From IMG/VR virus record IMGVR_UViG_3300025093_000002, positions 28,089 through 92,088 of that record: 64,000 nt of DNA. The stretch is one strand, 5' to 3'. How positions within the stretch are numbered: position 1 is the first letter of the stretch; each line of letters opens with the position of its first letter. The position numbers and the translations under genes are program-made. The notes under the pieces were generated by a model. That model worked only from the letters and a program-made list of their open reading frames with translations. It had not been told where the DNA came from and made no database searches. The stretch is from a virus. Below are positions 56,916 through 64,000 of the stretch, one piece after another.

Positions 56916-57701
56916 TCATGCGGCGTCCTCTCCAAAAAGGGGCTCTTGAACGGGATGCTTGACCGGGGGCGCGACGAACATGTCGGGCTGCGCATAGGCT
57001 TTGCGGATGCGTTCGCAGGCGATTTCGAAGTATCTCTCGTCAATCTCGATGCCGATGAAGCTGCGGCCTGTCTTCGCGCACGCCACGCCTGTCGACCCGC
57101 TGCCCATGAAGGGGTCAAGGATCGTTCCCGGCACCTTCCTGCAGAGGTTCTTCATCAAGTCGACGGGCTTCTCAGTCGGGTGAAGGCGACCGTTCTTCGC
57201 CATGCTCTGGACCGGGGGGCAGTAGAGAACGGAGCCGCTGTCCCGCGTCCCAATGAAGCCCTTACCCAGCACGTAGATTTCTTCGTGGTCTGGCTTCCAC
57301 GGGAGAGAGAGGTCGCCCATCCCAAGAGCGCCGCCCTTGTTCCATATGAGAACCATCTTGGTCCCCTTTGGACGGTTCACCTTCCACGATCCAAACAACA
57401 GAATGGGGATATTGCCTGCCGCCCAAGCAACTACGGCATCGCGCGACATGAGGTTTTCGTCGGAATTGATCGTTCGCGCTGCACCCCAAAGTGCGTCAGT
57501 CGCATAGCCGCTTTTGTACGCAATTCCATAAGGGGGGTCGCTTACAACGCTGCCAACAATCTGACCGCCTTGAAAGTGGCGCTCGGTCATTTCGGCATAG
57601 GCATCAAGGGCTCGGAGTGTCGGCAGCACATCAAGGCAATCGCCCAGAATGAGCCTGCAATCGCCTATCGTGACCTCGCGCTTGATGGGGTTGGCGCTCA
57701 T
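56916..57701 (-). CDS. DNA adenine/N4-cytosine methyltransferase (261 aa)
   Basis: SDPPYG (residues 54-59, catalytic motif IV) comes before LDPFMGSGSTGVA (SAM motif I) and FIGIEIDERYFEIACERI, the beta-class order. HPTEKPVDLMKNLCRKVPGT lies between them. It probably protects phage DNA from restriction or alters regulation. ATGA overlap with the upstream GIY-YIG-like gene. Confidence 0.9.
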   Translation of the reverse strand: MSANPIKREVTIGDCRLILGDCLDVLPTLRALDAYAEMTERHFQGGQIVGSVVSDPPYGIAYKSGYATDALWGAARTINSDENLMSRDAVVAWAAGNIPILLFGSWKVNRPKGTKMVLIWNKGGALGMGDLSLPWKPDHEEIYVLGKGFIGTRDSGSVLYCPPVQSMAKNGRLHPTEKPVDLMKNLCRKVPGTILDPFMGSGSTGVACAKTGRSFIGIEIDERYFEIACERIRKAYAQPDMFVAPPVKHPVQEPLFGEDAA

Positions 57702-58078
57702 GCTGCGGCTTCCCCTTGGCGTGTTGCGCGGGCGATGTATCGCGGAGACGCCGCCGTATCGGATGGGTCTGGGATCGCACCGAAGGCGCTGGCTACGTCT
57801 TCGCCAGCCTTGACACGCTCGATGCGGGCCATGAGGTCGGGCGTCGGGAAGAACCACTCGCTATGACTGCGAGAGTCCGCATATTTCCGATGCAGGAAGC
57901 GCTCAAGCTGGTGAGTGCCCTCGCCTTCTGCGATCAGTTCCAACGGGAATGGCGACCACTGCGAGACGGCATTCAACCGATCTTCTGGAAACGACGAGCA
58001 GCCAATCTTGATTGGGCTCATCATGCCGCGAGGGCGCATGAAATAGACGACCTTGAACCTGTCTGCCCATTCGCTCAT
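57698..58078 (-). CDS. GIY-YIG/T5orf172-like protein (126 aa)
   Basis: FKVVYFMRPRG and PIKIGCSSFPEDRL form the GIY-YIG-like strands (YF and IG), and HQLERFLHRKYADSRSHSEW gives a His/Glu-containing helix seen in T5orf172 proteins. The ending ARATRQGEAAA is the same as in the A protein (6593-7123). Likely DNA-binding or nuclease. Confidence 0.65.
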   Translation of the reverse strand: MSEWADRFKVVYFMRPRGMMSPIKIGCSSFPEDRLNAVSQWSPFPLELIAEGEGTHQLERFLHRKYADSRSHSEWFFPTPDLMARIERVKAGEDVASAFGAIPDPSDTAASPRYIARATRQGEAAA

Positions 58079-58305
58079 GACGCCACCTTCTGGTCGTCGC
58101 CCGCGCGGTGTTCGCGCTGCTGCTCAAGCCAGTCGTTGAACTTCACCTTCCCGCCCGTAGCCGCTTCGATGGCCGCGATGATTTCCGGCTTCGGAAAGCG
58201 GTCGTTGTTGAGGTATCGGTGCATTGCGGGCTGGCTAACGCCGACTTTTTCAGCGAATGCCGTGGCCGTAATCTTCCGGGCGGTGAGGAAATCAATGAGC
58301 TTCAT
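58075..58305 (-). CDS. Cro-like HTH regulator of prophage B (76 aa)
   Basis: MKLIDFLTARKITATAFAEK, VGVSQPAMHRYLNNDRFPKP is a classic XRE helix-turn-helix. It is the first gene of the leftward operon, divergent from the repressor. The ATG at 58305 is preferred; two earlier ATG codons would put the start inside the promoter -10. Confidence 0.8.
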   Translation of the reverse strand: MKLIDFLTARKITATAFAEKVGVSQPAMHRYLNNDRFPKPEIIAAIEAATGGKVKFNDWLEQQREHRAGDDQKVAS

Positions 58306-58312
58306 AACCGCC

Positions 58313-58365
58313 ATCATACCGATTTGGTATCGACGTTCAAGCGCTAATTTATACCGTTATGGTTT
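58313..58365. promoter_or_regulatory. Left operator/promoter region of prophage B: two ATACC-N5-GGTAT-type sites
   Basis: ATACCGATTTGGTAT (58316-58330) is an exact inverted repeat around a 5-nt centre; ATACCGTTATGGTTT (58351-58365) is a near copy. On the minus strand TTGAAC (58335-58340), 16 bp, TATGAT (58313-58318) is a strong leftward promoter overlapped by the first site. The second lies upstream of the repressor gene. Confidence 0.75.
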
Positions 58366-58401
58366 TTGTGCGCTGCGGGCCGTGGAATTATGATCCCGGA
58401 C

Positions 58402-59046
58402 ATGAACCAGCTACGGGTATTGCGCGAGAAAGCGGGACTGTCGCAGTCGGCCTTGGCCGAGCGCGCCGGCACGTCTCAACCGCAAATCCGTCGCCTGGAA
58501 GCCAGCCAGCGAAAATTAACCAAGCAGTGGGCCGAACGGTTAGCGCCTCATTTACAGGCCAGCGCCCAAGACCTACTCTTCTCGGATTCTGAAGGGACGA
58601 CACGAGAGGTTATCGGCCTGCCCGTTCTCGGCAAGAGCAGGGCGGGCGACTGGCTGGATATTTCGATTATGGATGATTGGCACGAGCCGGAAGTAATTCA
58701 CGTCGCGCGCGATCCTCGTTACCCGCACGCAAAGCAGTATGCTCTCAGGGCCGAGGGCGATTCCATGTCGGAGCTTTTCCCGGATGGATGCTATGTGACG
58801 GTCGTCAATTTTGCCGAGAGCGGTTTGGGCTTTCGACCTGGCATGGTCGTCCATGTCGAGCAGCGAATGGGCGGCACCTCGCTCGTCGAGACGACCATCA
58901 AGCAAATCAGCGACGACCTGAAATGGCTCCTGCCCCGGAGCAAAAACCCCGTTCACAAGCCTTTGCCGATCGAAGGCAGTGCCGCGACCGAAATTGAGGT
59001 CAAAGGCATCGTGACGGGCAAGTGGGAACCAATCAGTTTCGATTGA
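58402..59046 (+). CDS. LexA/CI-type phage repressor of prophage B (214 aa)
   Basis: The XRE domain (LSQSALAERAGTSQPQIRRL, residues 13-32) is followed by a S24 peptidase domain with the candidate cleavage site Ala81-Gly82 (KSRAGDW), Ser121 (AEGDSMSELFPDG) and Lys167 (LVETTIKQI). It should hold B in lysogeny and be cleaved during SOS. An ATG at 58390 is an alternative start. C-terminal domain is related to the A repressor; the DNA-binding domain is not. Confidence 0.9.
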   Translation: MNQLRVLREKAGLSQSALAERAGTSQPQIRRLEASQRKLTKQWAERLAPHLQASAQDLLFSDSEGTTREVIGLPVLGKSRAGDWLDISIMDDWHEPEVIHVARDPRYPHAKQYALRAEGDSMSELFPDGCYVTVVNFAESGLGFRPGMVVHVEQRMGGTSLVETTIKQISDDLKWLLPRSKNPVHKPLPIEGSAATEIEVKGIVTGKWEPISFD

Positions 59047-59130
59047 ACGGCTAGAGATACAACCTTCTATCTCAGAGCCACTACACCTAAGAGCTAAACC
59101 TTTTAGGAATTTGCCTTTACCTATTCGGCG

Positions 59131-59172
59131 GCAACATCTTGCCGGGGTAGGTATGCAACATCTTGCCGGGGT
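59131..59172. repeat. Pair of 18-bp direct repeats beside the winged-helix gene
   Basis: GCAACATCTTGCCGGGGT is present at 59131-59148 and 59155-59172, a 24-bp period. Each copy contains the small inverted repeat GCAA/TTGC. The second touches the stop codon of the winged-helix gene, the same place as the 19-bp repeats of prophage A (8114-8209). Confidence 0.75.
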
Positions 59173-59525
59173 CACATAAACGGGGCGTGCAGGAAGTAGC
59201 AGCTTTGCTTCCCCGGTTCTTCGACAACGATTAGCACGTTTCGGGCTCGCAGCTCGGCAATTCCATAGCGAACGGTTCGCACGTTCTTGCCCATGCGATC
59301 CGCAATCCCCTTCACTGAATACCAGCAGCATTTGTCCTCGCCGTTCATCCGGCGTGACAGCCAGTAGCCGACGCGAAAAGCGCGGTCGCTGAGGTCTGGC
59401 ATGGTCACCAGATACTCAGCCCACTTCCTCCGATTTTCATAGAAGGCGGCGGCGTCATCGCCGTTGTCGTTCGCTTGCCGAATCGCTGGCAGGATTTTCG
59501 GTCGAAAAGATTTTTTTGCGCTCAT
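59172..59525 (-). CDS. Winged-helix DNA-binding protein of prophage B (117 aa)
   Basis: LSDRAFRVGYWLSRRMNGED and YSVKGIADRMGKNVRTVRYG, IAELRARNVLIVVEE form a winged helix. It is basic at the start. Convergent with the repressor and divergent from the rightward operon, as in A, but not similar in sequence. Possibly a replication or transcription switch protein. Confidence 0.75.
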   Translation of the reverse strand: MSAKKSFRPKILPAIRQANDNGDDAAAFYENRRKWAEYLVTMPDLSDRAFRVGYWLSRRMNGEDKCCWYSVKGIADRMGKNVRTVRYGIAELRARNVLIVVEEPGKQSCYFLHAPFM

Positions 59526-59535
59526 GCCCTCATCT

Positions 59536-59577
59536 ATACCGATTTGGTATTGACGCGCAATGCCAAGATGGTATGTT
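59536..59577. promoter_or_regulatory. Right operator/promoter region of prophage B
   Basis: ATACCGATTTGGTAT (59536-59550) exactly repeats the left site at 58316; ATGCCAAGATGGTAT (59560-59574) is a variant. The rightward promoter TTGACG (59550-59555), 16 bp, TATGTT (59572-59577) is overlapped by both. It should be shut by the B repressor. Confidence 0.75.
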
Positions 59578-59640
59578 CGTTCTCACACCCCCGGTGCAGA
59601 CGGTTCGCCTGAGCCCGCACCACAAACCGGAGACGAGACG

Positions 59641-59988
59641 ATGGCAATCAGCCCGAATGGATACACCGACGATTTCGGTCCGAACGTTTCGGCCATCCTC
59701 GTTGGCGGCACCCGCGTCATTCGTGGCCCCATCCCGGCGCGGGTTCGCAAGGAACTCGCTGCGGCTGTGAAAGCTGGCGTTCTTGGCCGCCTCGCGAAGG
59801 ACGGCCTCAAGCCGGAAATCTTCTTCCACCCGAGCCACAAGAATGGGGCCATCGAGCGCCAGAAGAGCGAGGCACTTTATGCGGCAAAGTGCATCGCCGG
59901 CGTCGTCGCCAGCCCCGCCGATGTGCGCGCTGGCATCGAGGCTCAGGGCGGGGATGTCCTCGCCTATGCCCTTAACGAGCGCGCCTAA
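59641..59988 (+). CDS. First gene of prophage B's rightward operon (115 aa)
   Basis: MAISPNGYTDDFGPNVSAIL then RKELAAAVKAGVLGRLAKDG and a helical C-terminus. GGAGACGAG lies before the ATG. Similar short proteins open many phage early operons. No known function. Confidence 0.65.
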   Translation: MAISPNGYTDDFGPNVSAILVGGTRVIRGPIPARVRKELAAAVKAGVLGRLAKDGLKPEIFFHPSHKNGAIERQKSEALYAAKCIAGVVASPADVRAGIEAQGGDVLAYALNERA

Positions 59989-60032
59989 CCCTCCCCCACC
60001 CCATCCGATAGCCCGCAGACAGGAGACGAGAC

Positions 60033-60212
60033 ATGAGCCAGGAAGTGAAGCATACGCCGGTTACCCGCGAGGATGCCATCCGCTTTCTGGAAGGCGCATG
60101 CCGCAACTGGTCGAACGTCCCGCCTCTTTCCGAGGACGATATTGGCGACGTTGCCTCCGAGCTTTTGCGCTTCGCCATCAAGCGCTCGCAAGCCTCATCG
60201 GGTGCCGCATGA
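60033..60212 (+). CDS. Small phage protein (59 aa)
   Basis: MSQEVKHTPVTREDAIRFLE followed by a helix with DIGDVASELLRFAIKRS. AGGAGACGAG precedes the ATG and its stop overlaps the next start. Unknown function. Confidence 0.6.
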   Translation: MSQEVKHTPVTREDAIRFLEGACRNWSNVPPLSEDDIGDVASELLRFAIKRSQASSGAA

Positions 60213-60520
60213 CTTCCCGCATCTTCGCCGCCGCTCTCGTTGCCATCCTGTTCGCAGGGGCAATCGAGACGCCCGCTCACAGCCAGACCAACGCAGTCGA
60301 GCGCGCTGGAATGATGGTGGTGATGGCTACCGTCTGTGATCACGCCGTCCCTGACGATGTGTTCATGCCGGAACTGGTTGCCGTTGCAGTCGAGAACGAA
60401 ACCGACGTGACGACGGCGCGCAACCTTGTTCGGGCTCAAGCCCAACTCTTCGCCCGTCGCCTGCTGGACAACGACACGGTGGCCAGCTTCTGCGCCGAAA
60501 CGCAGCGCATCAAGTTCTAG
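60209..60520 (+). CDS. Secreted or periplasmic small protein (103 aa)
   Basis: A signal peptide (MTSRIFAAALVAILFAGAIE, then PAHSQ) is followed by a helical domain with two Cys (TVCDHAVPDD, ASFCAETQR). Export in an early phage operon is unusual; it may act on the envelope. ATGA overlap upstream. Confidence 0.65.
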   Translation: MTSRIFAAALVAILFAGAIETPAHSQTNAVERAGMMVVMATVCDHAVPDDVFMPELVAVAVENETDVTTARNLVRAQAQLFARRLLDNDTVASFCAETQRIKF

Positions 60521-60530
60521 GAGAACCGAC

Positions 60531-60842
60531 ATGGGACGTGCAGTTCATGACTTTCCCACCGCTCTGGACGTGCAGCAATACGTCCTCACCGGGCGCGACC
60601 TTGAGACGGTTGTCTCGACCTCGTGGGATGAAATCGACCGCAACATTCGCAGCGCTGATTTCGGCGACGGGCCGGGGCCGTTCACGGTGGTCGAGTTCAA
60701 CGTCGTGGAGGGCTGGGCGCGCGATGTGAGCGACGAGTTCGAGCCTGTCGAGGAAGACGAACAGACGATTTACAACGCGCTGCACGACCGTCTCTCCAGC
60801 CAAGCCGACGCTGATTACCAGGCGCGGAAGGAGGCGTTCTGA
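60531..60842 (+). CDS. Phage protein of unknown function (103 aa)
   Basis: MGRAVHDFPTALDVQQYVLT then a Glu/Asp-rich middle and C-terminal NALHDRLSSQADADYQARKE. Acidic protein, perhaps a DNA mimic-like or binding partner, but no family recognised. GGAGAA precedes the ATG. Confidence 0.6.
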   Translation: MGRAVHDFPTALDVQQYVLTGRDLETVVSTSWDEIDRNIRSADFGDGPGPFTVVEFNVVEGWARDVSDEFEPVEEDEQTIYNALHDRLSSQADADYQARKEAF

Positions 60843-61105
60843 TGGCGACCGACCAGCAATACCCAAGCCGGTTAGCCGAGCGGTTCCAGGTTCGCCTGTC
60901 AGACGGCCTGCGGGACCGGATACGAGACGCAGCGAAGCATTCCGGCCGCTCGATGAATTCTGAAATCCTGCACCGTTTGGAAACGTCGTTCGACCCGGCT
61001 CTTGAGTTGGCGCCGGCTATCACGAGCTTCTTGGAGCAGAGGATTGAGCAGGAAGTCAATGCTCGACTGCGCGAAATTGCGTCGAAGATTGGCGGCGCGT
61101 CATGA
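60842..61105 (+). CDS. Arc-type ribbon-helix-helix regulator (87 aa)
   Basis: RFQVRLSDGLRDRIRDAAKH and SGRSMNSEILHRL are the Arc strand and helices. A C-terminal helix (ITSFLEQRIEQEVNARLREI) likely oligomerises. Counterpart of 10990-11292. One-base overlap with the upstream stop. Confidence 0.8.
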   Translation: MATDQQYPSRLAERFQVRLSDGLRDRIRDAAKHSGRSMNSEILHRLETSFDPALELAPAITSFLEQRIEQEVNARLREIASKIGGAS

Positions 61106-61311
61106 GCCCGCTGGACGCTTACGAGTTCGCCAACATCGAAGCCAGCCGCATTGAACGCGAGACGTGGGAACTTCCCGCTGCTGTTCGCGCTCGCTTTGCC
61201 GGCCATGCCTTGAGCGTTGGCTGTGCTGATGTCGCCCGCGAATTCCTCACCGAACCCGAGGTTGTGCGCATCGTCGCTGAGGCCAGCAATCAGATGGAGA
61301 AGGCAGCATGA
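61102..61311 (+). CDS. Small conserved prophage protein (69 aa)
   Basis: DAYEFANIEASRIERETWEL and a C-terminus nearly identical to the A protein at 10783-10989. Combines the N-terminus of one A gene (10517) with the body of another (10783). Helical. Unknown function. Confidence 0.65.
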   Translation: MSPLDAYEFANIEASRIERETWELPAAVRARFAGHALSVGCADVAREFLTEPEVVRIVAEASNQMEKAA

Positions 61312-61508
61312 GCGCCGAATTGAACGGGCATCACATCCGCTGCGACCGATGCGGCGGGCATGGAATGATTACCTCTTGGCAATTTGGCGTCAAGGAGCCC
61401 GACGAATGCCCAGACTGCGGCGGGAGTGGGAAGCTCTGGCGCTATAGCAAGGGTGCAATTGCGTCCTACTACGGCGGGCCGCTGCTTGGTCGCGAGGCTC
61501 AGCGATGA
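61308..61508 (+). CDS. Zinc-ribbon protein with two CxxCxGxG motifs (66 aa)
   Basis: RCDRCGGHGMITSW and ECPDCGGSGKLWRY are paired DnaJ-like zinc motifs. Such tiny zinc proteins are common in phage early operons and may bind nucleic acid or proteins. ATGA overlaps on both sides. Confidence 0.7.
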   Translation: MSAELNGHHIRCDRCGGHGMITSWQFGVKEPDECPDCGGSGKLWRYSKGAIASYYGGPLLGREAQR

Positions 61509-61699
61509 ACGCTCACCACCGTTTCCCCATTCCCGGCGAACAGCTCGTCTCGGAAGCAAGGCAAGCCCACACAGACGGACATGCCGAATACCGCGCCCGC
61601 CGATTGGTGCGTGAGCTGCGGAAGCTCTTCGGCGATGGCGGCACCCGCGAACTGCTCGAACGCCTTCAAGACGACATGGACGAAAGGGTGGGACGATGA
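61505..61699 (+). CDS. Phage protein with conserved FPIPGEQLVSEARQA start (64 aa)
   Basis: Shares about 45 identical bases at its start with the A gene at 11289-11558, then differs completely (RARRLVRELRKLFGDGGTRE). Both are followed by Gp157. Helical and charged. Unknown function. Confidence 0.6.
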   Translation: MNAHHRFPIPGEQLVSEARQAHTDGHAEYRARRLVRELRKLFGDGGTRELLERLQDDMDERVGR

Positions 61700-62217
61700 A
61701 CGATGCCAGCCACACCCTGCGTCGTGAAACTGAGGCCGCGCGCCGTCTGCTATCGCATCTCCGCGACCAAGGCGTGGACGACGACGCAGAACTCGCAGCC
61801 GACGCAATCGAAGGCGAAACCAATCTACACGAAGCCATCGCCGCCGTCATCGAACAGATTGACGAGTGCGAGGTCCACGAAATCGGCCTGAAGGCGAAGG
61901 AAGAGGCGTTTGCTGACCGTCGCGCGGCCATCACGGCGCGCAAGGAGCGCCTGTCAGCGGCAATCGAACAAGCCTTGATAGCTGCCGAGCAGGACAAGGT
62001 GATGCTGCCGACCGCCACCGTCTTCATTTCAAAGCGCAAGGCCAAGCTCATCGTCCAGAACGAAGCGGACATCCCGTCCGAGTTCTTCGCGGAGCAAGAG
62101 CGCCCTGCACCCAAACTCGACAAGCGCGCCCTCACCGCCGCCCTGACCGATGGGCGCGAGGTTCCTGGCGCGATCCTCGACAACGGCACTGTTTCATTGA
62201 CCATAAGGAGGAAGTGA
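61696..62217 (+). CDS. Gp157-family protein (173 aa)
   Basis: A long helical first part (EAIAAVIEQIDECEVHEIGL, FADRRAAITARKERLSAAIE) then KVMLPTATVFISKRKAKLIV and a beta end with GTVSLTIRRK. Matches the Gp157 pattern and the A homologue at 11555-12058. Probably supports the recombinase coded downstream. Confidence 0.75.
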   Translation: MNDASHTLRRETEAARRLLSHLRDQGVDDDAELAADAIEGETNLHEAIAAVIEQIDECEVHEIGLKAKEEAFADRRAAITARKERLSAAIEQALIAAEQDKVMLPTATVFISKRKAKLIVQNEADIPSEFFAEQERPAPKLDKRALTAALTDGREVPGAILDNGTVSLTIRRK

Positions 62218-63170
62218 TGAACGCCATCGCTCACCGTTCGCTGACCCCGCGCCAGATCGCGCTTATCAAGCACACCGTCGCCAAGGATACCAACGACGAC
62301 GAGTTCAACCTGTTCGTTGAAGTCGCCCGCGCCAAGGGTCTGGACCCGTTCCTGGGTCAGATTATCCCGATGGTGTTCAACAAGAACGCCAGGGACGAGT
62401 CCAAGCGCAAGCTGACCATCATCATCAGCCGTGACGGACAGCGTGTCATTGCGCAGCGCTGCGGCGACTATCGCCCCGCGAACAAGCCGCCCGTCTACGA
62501 AACGGATACGGAGTTGAAAAGCCCGCTCAACCCGCAGGGCATCGTGTCCGCGACGGTCATGCTGTGGAAGCAGGACCAGAAGAGCGGTGAATGGTTTGAG
62601 GTTGCCGGTCAGGCGTTCTGGGAAGAGTTCGCCCCAATCAAGGACGAATGGGCCGAAAACGATGACGGCAAGCGTCGTCCGACCGGCAAGCAGACGTTGG
62701 ACACGTCAGGCAATTGGGCACGCATGCCCCGTCTAATGATAGCCAAGTGCGCAGAGATGCAGGCCCTTCGCGCCGGTTGGCCCGAGCAGTTCACCGGCCT
62801 TTACGACGAAGCCGAGATGGACCGCGCCAAGGTGCAGGACATGGCGGCGTCCGAGATTGTCGAACACGAGCGCACCGAAACCCGACTGAAGGCCATCGCC
62901 GGCAATGACGCCATCACCGTGACATGGGGCGACGGCTGGGCATTGGAAAACGTGCCGACCGGCCAGTTCATGGACCGCGCCCTTGAGTTCATCCGCGAAA
63001 GCGACGGCCTCACAGTGAAAAAGTGGGCAGATGCAAACCGCGCGGGGCTTCAGACCTTCTGGGCGCGTCACCCGGCCGATGCGCTCGACTTAAAGAAGCA
63101 AATCGAGAAGGCGAGCGCCAAGGTGGCTCCTGCCAAAGAACCCCAACTCATTCATGCAGGAGCAAACTGA
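62217..63170 (+). CDS. recT: RecT/Bet-type recombinase (317 aa)
   Basis: The core reads [40 protein letters not shown] and [19 protein letters not shown], typical of the RecT/Bet annealing family, with [20 protein letters not shown] later. It anneals single strands and works with the SSB coded next. ATG overlaps the upstream stop (TGATG). The A phage uses a different protein here. Confidence 0.88.
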   Translation: MNAIAHRSLTPRQIALIKHTVAKDTNDDEFNLFVEVARAKGLDPFLGQIIPMVFNKNARDESKRKLTIIISRDGQRVIAQRCGDYRPANKPPVYETDTELKSPLNPQGIVSATVMLWKQDQKSGEWFEVAGQAFWEEFAPIKDEWAENDDGKRRPTGKQTLDTSGNWARMPRLMIAKCAEMQALRAGWPEQFTGLYDEAEMDRAKVQDMAASEIVEHERTETRLKAIAGNDAITVTWGDGWALENVPTGQFMDRALEFIRESDGLTVKKWADANRAGLQTFWARHPADALDLKKQIEKASAKVAPAKEPQLIHAGAN

Positions 63171-63583
63171 TGTCAGGCAGCATCAACAAGGTCATTCTTG
63201 TGGGCCATCTTGGATCCGACCCAGAGGTTCGTCGTCTCAATGATGGTTCCCCCGTCGTCAACCTTCGCCTCGCCACGTCCGAAAGCTGGCGCGATAAGAA
63301 TTCAGGCGAGCGCAAAGAGAAGACCGAATGGCACCAGATTGTCATCTTCAACGAGGCGCTGGCCAAGGTCGCGGAGCAATACGCTCGCAAGGGCATGAAG
63401 GTCTACGTCGAAGGCTCCATCCAGACCCGCAAATGGGAGAAGGATGGCGTCGAGCGCTACACCACGGAAATCGTTCTGCAGAAGTTCCGGGGCGAACTCC
63501 AGATGCTTGACACGAAGGGTGAAGGCCAGCGCGACGACAACCGTTCGCCGGCACCCGCCGCTGACGACGAAATTCCCTGGTAG
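63170..63583 (+). CDS. ssb: Single-stranded DNA-binding protein of prophage B (137 aa)
   Basis: [20 protein letters not shown], the [20 protein letters not shown] strand-helix and acidic tip DDEIPW define SSB. It is closer to chromosomal SSBs than the A protein is. It partners RecT. ATG overlaps the upstream stop. Confidence 0.92.
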   Translation: MSGSINKVILVGHLGSDPEVRRLNDGSPVVNLRLATSESWRDKNSGERKEKTEWHQIVIFNEALAKVAEQYARKGMKVYVEGSIQTRKWEKDGVERYTTEIVLQKFRGELQMLDTKGEGQRDDNRSPAPAADDEIPW

Positions 63584-63589
63584 GTCGCC

Positions 63590-63988
63590 ATGGGGCGCGC
63601 TCTCGTCATCATCAATTCGGACGCCGAACGCCACAAGGCCATGTCTTGGCTGCGTCAAGCGCCGTGGAACACCCGCGTCGAGTTCAAGGGGCCAAAGCGC
63701 ACCTTACCCCAGAACGACCGCCTCTGGGCCATGCTGACGGACGTATCCACTCAACTGACGTGGCACGGCGTGCGGCTTTCGCCCGACGACTGGAAGCTCA
63801 TGTTCCTCGACGGCTTAAAGCGCGAATTGCGCGTGGTGCCGAATATCGAGGGCAACGGCTTCGTGAACCTGGGCCGCTCGTCGTCCGACTTGGACAAACA
63901 GGAGATGAGCGACCTTTTCATCATCATCGAAGCGTTCGGCGCAAAGCATGGCGTCACGTTTCACGACCGTCAGGAGCGAGCCGCATGA
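63590..63988 (+). CDS. ninB: NinB-type recombination protein of prophage B (132 aa)
   Basis: Same length and almost the same sequence as 13145-13543, with GPKRTLPQNDRLWAMLTDVS and WKLMFLDGLKREL. The match is close at DNA level too, although the upstream recombinase and SSB genes are different, so a crossover point lies near its start. Confidence 0.85.
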   Translation: MGRALVIINSDAERHKAMSWLRQAPWNTRVEFKGPKRTLPQNDRLWAMLTDVSTQLTWHGVRLSPDDWKLMFLDGLKRELRVVPNIEGNGFVNLGRSSSDLDKQEMSDLFIIIEAFGAKHGVTFHDRQERAA

Positions 63989-64000
63989 GCCTCCCCCTCA
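63985..64000 (+). CDS. Start of the gene following ninB, cut by the window edge
   Basis: ATGAGCCTCCCCCTCA repeats the first 16 bases of the A gene at 13540-13728 and has the same ATGA overlap with ninB. Only five codons are visible. Confidence 0.55.

Noticed and set aside
1-64000. Phage concatemer or assembly duplication
   Set aside because: The repeated early regions differ in repressor, operators, recombinase, SSB and methylases, so the window cannot be one genome read twice.
1-64000. CRISPR array or diversity-generating retroelement
   Set aside because: No regularly spaced repeats and no reverse transcriptase reading frame were seen, although BPP-1-like relatives can have the latter.

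Overview
The window reads as bacterial chromosome filled almost entirely by two related temperate phages lying side by side. High GC, protein styles typical of Hyphomicrobiales (Rhizobiales), many ATGA stop/start overlaps and a tRNA-Lys(CTT) 3' end used as attachment site suggest an alphaproteobacterium of the Rhizobium/Mesorhizobium/Brucella kind; this is inference, since no host housekeeping gene is present.

Prophage A (window start to about 16.9 kb) is represented by its early half. A leftward operon (about 7.35 kb down to 1) carries a Cro-like protein, a GIY-YIG-like protein, a cytosine methylase-like protein, a nuclease and replication proteins including a DnaA domain IV-like protein. 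A LexA/CI-type repressor (7439-8110) faces a winged-helix gene (8197-8589). A rightward operon (8.74-16.86 kb) carries an Arc-type repressor, Gp157, an annealing protein, SSB, NinB, HNH and finally a tyrosine integrase, next to the attachment site at 16911-16957. A's late genes lie beyond the left edge.

Prophage B starts at that attachment site and runs past the right edge. First come lysis and host-interaction genes (17.1-22.9 kb), including an endolysin invaded by an HNH homing endonuclease gene and an exported Kelch-type protein. Next is a leftward late operon (46.2 down to 22.9 kb) coding for a podovirus: terminase, portal, scaffold, capsid, T7-like tail tube and internal virion proteins, and a self-chaperoned tailspike. 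Then follows a small regulatory locus (46.25-46.95 kb). At 46945-49533 sits a transposase-less element with 27-bp terminal inverted repeats and a 6-bp target duplication, carrying a Panacea-domain antitoxin-like gene and a chimeric partner. Then comes B's own leftward early operon (50.1-58.3 kb), its repressor (58402-59046) and its rightward operon (59.6 kb to the edge), ending in recT, ssb and ninB.

The two early regions have the same gene plan but are mosaic. Some genes are almost identical (DnaA-like, ninB), some are replaced by unrelated proteins with the same job (Rad52-like candidate versus RecT; two different methylases), and some share only one end of the protein. The repressors and their operators are completely different (GGGA-N4-TCCC in A, ATACC-N5-GGTAT in B), which explains how both can reside together. 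Each prophage places repressor operators at two divergent promoter regions, on either side of the repressor/winged-helix cassette, like lambda OL and OR. The site between the prophages has integrase arm-type repeats on both sides and is best read as an attP-like junction between tandem prophages.

Best candidates for something new: the small mobile element with its Panacea module, the conserved coupled reading frame of unknown function present in both prophages (3572-3982 and 54242-54658), and the duplicated endolysin 5' end created by HNH invasion.
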